Source: an uncultured Prevotella sp.
Lineage (GTDB): Bacteria > Bacteroidota > Bacteroidia > Bacteroidales > Bacteroidaceae
DNA: 53,213 nt
Direction of reading: 5' to 3'
Assembly (NCBI GenBank): GCA_900320905.1
Contig: ONTZ01000018.1
Coordinates: 1 to 53,213 of the forward strand
Part shown: positions 50,368-53,213 of the stretch, one piece after another
Layout: each line of letters begins with the position of its first letter
Position numbering within the stretch: position 1 is the stretch's first letter
Translations under genes and position numbers: made by a program
The notes under the pieces: model-generated
Databases searched by the model: none
What the model was told of the DNA's origin: nothing
Seen by the model: only the letters and a program-made list of their open reading frames with translations

Positions 50368-51027
50368 TTAATATCCGCACCACTGACGGCGCATTTCGTC
50401 ACGATCCACCTCGTCTATCAGTATTTCTGCCAATGCTGTGACGACCTCAAAGGGGACCTGCATCCGAGGATCATCACTGTGCGGATTGATAGAAGGGAGG
50501 AAATGAGCCATCTCATGCTTATACACCTCACGCATCCGATGGCCTTTCTTGCCGCTGTCCACCGAACAGGTATAAGTCACGTTGGCCAGACGGTCGCAGA
50601 GTTTCACAAAGGGAGCATAGAGTGTCTCGCGTATACCTTTATAATATTTCTCCCCAGCCCGCTCGGCACGCGTGCGCCCCTTGTCGTTGGTCAGGGCATA
50701 GACGATCTCCGTCGCCATCAGCGCCTGTTCCTCCGTCAGCCACTGCCGTGCGATATTCATCACATCATTGTACGTCACCCGTGCATCCTCGATGCTATCG
50801 TGATAATAGCCTCCGAAGAACAGCGGCAGCACATCCTCCTCGCAGGCACATACCAGATGACCGAAACCAGAAATGCCTTCCACCACCATATCGAGATGGA
50901 ATCCGTATGGCAGGTCGTCGCCATAGGTCTGGTTCACACTCTGATGCAAGTCATGGGCCGACTGCCTGATGGTTTCCAACTGGGCAGCATATTTCTCCTG
51001 ATACTTCTGAAATTCTTCCTTTGACAT
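50368..51027 (-). CDS. HD-domain hydrolase, RelA/SpoT-related
   Basis: 219 aa. Metal-dependent phosphohydrolase of the HD superfamily. The HD pair is in GGYYHDSIEDARVTYNDV (about 72-89), and FVKLCDRLANVTYT (about 139-152) matches the conserved IKLADRLHNM of SpoT-type hydrolases. No synthetase domain, TGS or ACT is attached, so this may be a small hydrolase of alarmones or nucleotides, but the substrate is not established. A Trp/Met-rich C-terminal segment follows. Single gene, divergent from the SDR, with its promoter box 23 nt upstream. Confidence 0.85.
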   Translation of the reverse strand: MSKEEFQKYQEKYAAQLETIRQSAHDLHQSVNQTYGDDLPYGFHLDMVVEGISGFGHLVCACEEDVLPLFFGGYYHDSIEDARVTYNDVMNIARQWLTEEQALMATEIVYALTNDKGRTRAERAGEKYYKGIRETLYAPFVKLCDRLANVTYTCSVDSGKKGHRMREVYKHEMAHFLPSINPHSDDPRMQVPFEVVTALAEILIDEVDRDEMRRQWCGY

Positions 51028-51050
51028 AAAGATACTTTGTTATTCTGATG

Positions 51051-51058
51051 CAAAATTA
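51051..51058 (-). promoter_or_regulatory. -7 box of the HD gene
   Basis: TAATTTTG on the minus strand, 23 nt before the ATG. Confidence 0.55.
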
Positions 51059-51101
51059 ATTAAAATCTTTTTAATCCGCAAATATCATGGCTAAAAAATT
51101 G

Positions 51102-51109
51102 TATCTTTG
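51102..51109 (+). promoter_or_regulatory. -7 box of the SDR gene
   Basis: TATCTTTG, 8 nt before the ATG at 51118, another very short leader. Confidence 0.65.
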
Positions 51110-51117
51110 TAGCCGAT

Positions 51118-51876
51118 ATGAAGAAAAAGACGATATTTATCACTGGTGCGACGAGTGGCATAGGGCTCGGCTGCGCCCGCAAGTTCGCCGCTAATGGCGA
51201 CAGAATCATCCTCAATGGCAGAAACGTTGAGAAGTTGGAAACCATCCGTCAGGAACTGGAGGCGAAAGGCACTCAGGTGCTTGTCCTCGCCTTTGATGTG
51301 AGAGACCGCGAGGCATCTAAGAAAGCCATCGAGGGCCTTCCAGCCGAATGGCAGCAGATTGACGTTCTTATCAACAATGCCGGTCTGGCCCTCGGACTGG
51401 AATCAGAATATGAGGGCGACCTCGACGACTGGGAGACGATGATTGACACGAACATCAAAGGACTGTTGACGATGACCCGTCTTGTCGTGCCTCAGATGAT
51501 TGCTCACAACAGCGGACACATTATTAATATAGGTAGTGTAGCCGGTGATGCTGCCTATGCCGGAGGCAATGTCTATTGTGCCACAAAGGCTGCTGTAAAG
51601 GCTCTTAGCGACGGACTTCGCATCGATGTGGCCAATACGGCAGTACGTGTCACTAATCTCAAGCCCGGACTAGTGGAGACGAATTTCAGCAATATCCGCT
51701 TTCATGGAGATACAGAACGTGCGGCCAAACTTTATCAGGGCATCAAGCCCCTAACGGGTGACGACATCGCCGACGTGGCTGTCTATGCCGCCAATGCACC
51801 AGAGCATGTGCAAATAGCAGAGGTGCTCATCCTTGCCACGCACCAAGCCAGCGGAAGCGTCATCGTCAGAAAGTAA
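51118..51876 (+). CDS. Short-chain dehydrogenase/reductase, YdfG-like
   Basis: 252 aa. NAD(P)-dependent oxidoreductase of the classical SDR group. Cofactor motif FITGATSGIGLGCARKFAANG (residues 6-26), VLINNAGLALG (about 83-93), catalytic Ser in NIGSVAGDAAY and the YxxxK pair in VYCATKAAVKAL (about 156-167). PGLVETNF follows. The sequence looks like YdfG/serine or 3-hydroxy-acid dehydrogenases, which reduce malonic semialdehyde or oxidise L-allo-threonine; the exact substrate is uncertain. Complete length, own promoter and terminator. Confidence 0.94.
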   Translation: MKKKTIFITGATSGIGLGCARKFAANGDRIILNGRNVEKLETIRQELEAKGTQVLVLAFDVRDREASKKAIEGLPAEWQQIDVLINNAGLALGLESEYEGDLDDWETMIDTNIKGLLTMTRLVVPQMIAHNSGHIINIGSVAGDAAYAGGNVYCATKAAVKALSDGLRIDVANTAVRVTNLKPGLVETNFSNIRFHGDTERAAKLYQGIKPLTGDDIADVAVYAANAPEHVQIAEVLILATHQASGSVIVRK

Positions 51877-51904
51877 AGAAGAGACCGCAGAAAGTCTCTT
51901 CTTT
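51875..51904. terminator. Bidirectional terminator between SDR and fRMsr
   Basis: AAAGAAGAGAC and GTCTCTTCTTT, 11-bp stem with an 8-base loop; it overlaps the SDR stop codon and ends 2 nt before the convergent gene's stop. Confidence 0.85.
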
Positions 51905-51906
51905 CA

Positions 51907-52359
51907 TCAACTGATCAGTCGACAGATGGTCTCAAGATAATAGCGGTCAGTCTCGTCAAAAGTAGCCAGATCCTTGCTGTCGATATCGAGCACGGCTACC
52001 ACCTCGCCAGCCTGTGAAAAGACAGGCACTACAATCTCCGACCTTGAGAGGCTGCTACAGGCGATATGCCCAGGGAACTGTTCTACGTCAGGTACGACGA
52101 TGGTCTCCTTGCGCTGCCAGGCAGTGCCGCAGACCCCTTTCCCAAATGGGATGTGCATACAGGCGACAGGACCCTGAAAAGGTCCCAACACCAGTTCATC
52201 ACCTTGCACACGATAGAATCCCGTCCAGAAGAATCCCATCGTCTCTTGAATGGCCGCACACACATTGGCCATCACTGCCACGCTGTCCGTCTCGCCCTCT
52301 ATCAGGCTCCGTATCTGTTCTTCCAACAATATGTATTTCTCTTTCTTTTCCATACGCAT
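51907..52359 (-). CDS. Free methionine-(R)-sulfoxide reductase (GAF)
   Basis: About 150 aa. A single GAF domain that reduces free Met-R-sulfoxide with thioredoxin, as in YebR/fRMsr. The catalytic Cys pattern is present: GPVACMHIPFGKGVCGTAW (two Cys ten residues apart), then HIACSSLSRSEIVVPV with the third. VVAVLDIDSKDLATFDE is the usual closing strand. The frame is open to 52398, but the promoter box at 52370 makes ATG 52359 (or 52353) the better start. It helps repair oxidised amino acids; likely cytosolic. Divergent from the TSCPD gene. Confidence 0.93.
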   Translation of the reverse strand: MRMEKKEKYILLEEQIRSLIEGETDSVAVMANVCAAIQETMGFFWTGFYRVQGDELVLGPFQGPVACMHIPFGKGVCGTAWQRKETIVVPDVEQFPGHIACSSLSRSEIVVPVFSQAGEVVAVLDIDSKDLATFDETDRYYLETICRLIS

Positions 52360-52369
52360 TTTGTTGGTG

Positions 52370-52377
52370 CAAAGGTA
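52370..52377 (-). promoter_or_regulatory. -7 box of the fRMsr gene
   Basis: TACCTTTG on the minus strand, 10 nt before the ATG at 52359. Confidence 0.65.
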
Positions 52378-52451
52378 AACATTTTCCCGCACATACACAA
52401 ACTACTCCATCTTTTTTTGACCATTCGTTTGGCTGGTTGCCTTTTATTTCG

Positions 52452-52459
52452 TAATTTTG
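52452..52459 (+). promoter_or_regulatory. -7 box of the TSCPD gene
   Basis: TAATTTTG, 48 nt before the ATG at 52508. Confidence 0.5.
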
Positions 52460-52507
52460 CAACCAGAATAAGTATAATTGTAAAACCCTTTAATGACTCA
52501 CAGGAAA

Positions 52508-52783
52508 ATGAAGACGAAGCATATCCAATACGAGACCCACGGCACCTGCTCGAAACTGATCGACGTGACTGCCGACGAGAACAACATCATCCAGCAAGTG
52601 TTTTTCCTCGGTGGCTGCAACGGCAACCTACAAGGTGTCAGCCAGTTGGTGCGTGGCCAGCACATCGACGATGTCATCAAGAAACTCGACGGTATCCGCT
52701 GTGGCACGAAGGGCACCTCATGCCCTGACCAACTTTGCCGCGCCCTGGAGCAACTCAAAAACGCTCCCTTGAAGGATTCCTAA
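52508..52783 (+). CDS. TSCPD-domain protein (TIGR03905 type)
   Basis: 91 aa, the small stand-alone relative of the C-terminal domain of class II ribonucleotide reductase. TRSCPD-like motif is GTKGTSCPDQLCRAL near residue 72; GTCSKLIDVTAD and VFFLGGCNGNLQGVSQLVRG provide the other conserved Cys residues, which can bind metal. The molecular role of the family is not settled. ATG 52508 (MKTKHIQYETHG) is preferred; an in-frame ATG lies at 52493. It is the last gene before the repeats at the window end. Confidence 0.9.
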   Translation: MKTKHIQYETHGTCSKLIDVTADENNIIQQVFFLGGCNGNLQGVSQLVRGQHIDDVIKKLDGIRCGTKGTSCPDQLCRALEQLKNAPLKDS

Positions 52784-53022
52784 ATCTCTGGACAAGACAT
52801 CCTCAAGTCGGAATTATTAGCCCTAAATCTGGGGCACGTTTCTACCCCCCGTGCAAAAGTCTGCCCCGAGTCTGGGGCACGTTTTTGCACCCCGTGCATA
52901 AATGTCCCCCGGTTTTCAGGCTGGTTTTTGAAGTTCTGGGATGGATTTTCATGGATTTGGGACTAGGTTTTCAAACTCTTGGATGTTCTGTCTTAGATTT
53001 GAGACAAGTCATTTTAATCTTT
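52784..53022 (+). repeat. 43-bp repeat element with terminal unit and tail
   Basis: GGGGCACGT recurs at 52831 and 52874 (43 bases apart). The full units are 52840-52882 and 52883-52925. The second has GTGCATAAATG and CCGGTTTTCAGG, matching the special last unit at 1786-1828. The tail starts TTTTGAAGTTCTGGGATGG at 52926 and ends ACAAGTCATTTTA, with about 45 extra bases compared with the other copies. No gene is present. Confidence 0.85.
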
Positions 53023-53116
53023 TAAAAATCAGCCCCAAAAACGGGAGGAATTATTCCGACCTCGGGAAAACATGCCTCAGATCTGGGTGAAGAAATCCAG
53101 ACCCCAGAGAAATATG
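53023..53116 (+). repeat. Head of a second repeat element, cut by the IS-like end
   Basis: AAAATCAGCCCCAAAAACGGGAGG resembles the head before the array at 1571. ATTCCGACCTCGG at 53054 matches 114-126 at the other window end. The element stops abruptly at the 91-bp repeat. Confidence 0.55.
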
Positions 53117-53207
53117 TGTAGTGTACTGATTTTGGTTGACAGTTTTGTTTGTTATTCCTAACTTGGTTTACACTATTCTTTTTTTATTCCTATATAGGTT
53201 GTCTGTT
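53117..53207 (+). repeat. 91-bp terminal inverted repeat, right copy (IS-end-like)
   Basis: Exact reverse complement of 1-91, followed by six more bases (TGAGAC) to the window end. See the left copy for composition. Confidence 0.8.
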
Positions 53208-53213
53208 TGAGAC

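Overview
The window looks like chromosomal DNA from a Bacteroidales bacterium, most likely Prevotellaceae (Prevotella, Segatella or a relative). Evidence: about 25 starts are preceded by the Bacteroidetes -7 box TAnnTTTG and there are few purine-rich ribosome sites. The proteins fit too: BspA-type leucine-rich surface protein with dockerin, LruC lipoprotein, fused DAHP synthase-chorismate mutase, PafA-type phosphatase and QueH. The two window ends carry a perfect 91-bp inverted repeat (1-91 and 53117-53207) that looks like the same end of an insertion sequence. The window is therefore probably a contig, or segment, bounded by two oppositely oriented copies of one element.

Layout. 0.2-4.0 kb: an unknown gene, a 43-bp tandem repeat array, then a tight minus-strand operon (HExxH protein, EamA transporter, secreted cyclophilin). 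4.0-11.4 kb: an accessory stretch with a HigBA toxin-antitoxin pair, a fused remnant of two mobile-type genes, a WYL regulator, a short ZapA-like protein, a UDG-fold-like protein beside a broken partial copy, and a two-gene membrane/coiled-coil module of unknown function. 11.6-21.3 kb: ligA, two secreted proteins (one behind an ECF-type promoter), patatin, trmD, trpS, a Xaa-Pro peptidase and a C1 peptidase. 21.3-30.5 kb: LruC lipoprotein, a frameshifted membrane AraC-type regulator, DsbD, and recJ-recQ. 30.5-37.1 kb: a PurF paralogue without its catalytic cysteine, a MaoC protein, tRNA-Tyr, ilvC, a 16-residue-repeat protein and the BspA-dockerin protein. 37.2-46.1 kb: two minus-strand operons (ffh-terB-folD-TPR-esterase and glsB-IMPase-pafA-djlA-queH). 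46.2-50.3 kb: the phenylalanine/tyrosine operon (pheA, aminotransferase, DAHP synthase-chorismate mutase, tyrA). 50.4-53.2 kb: HD hydrolase, SDR, fRMsr, TSCPD protein and repeats.

The clearest regulatory discovery is in front of pheA. A 25-codon leader peptide has five Tyr and three Phe codons within a nine-codon run. It is followed by a terminator hairpin whose 5' arm can pair instead with ten bases inside the leader, which is complete transcription attenuation architecture. Two families of repetitive DNA also run through the window. One is a 43-bp unit element with a conserved last unit and tail, at three loci. The other is a set of heptamer tandem repeats that sit at gene junctions, supply some stop codons, and are inserted in frame in LigA, DsbD and an inositol phosphatase.
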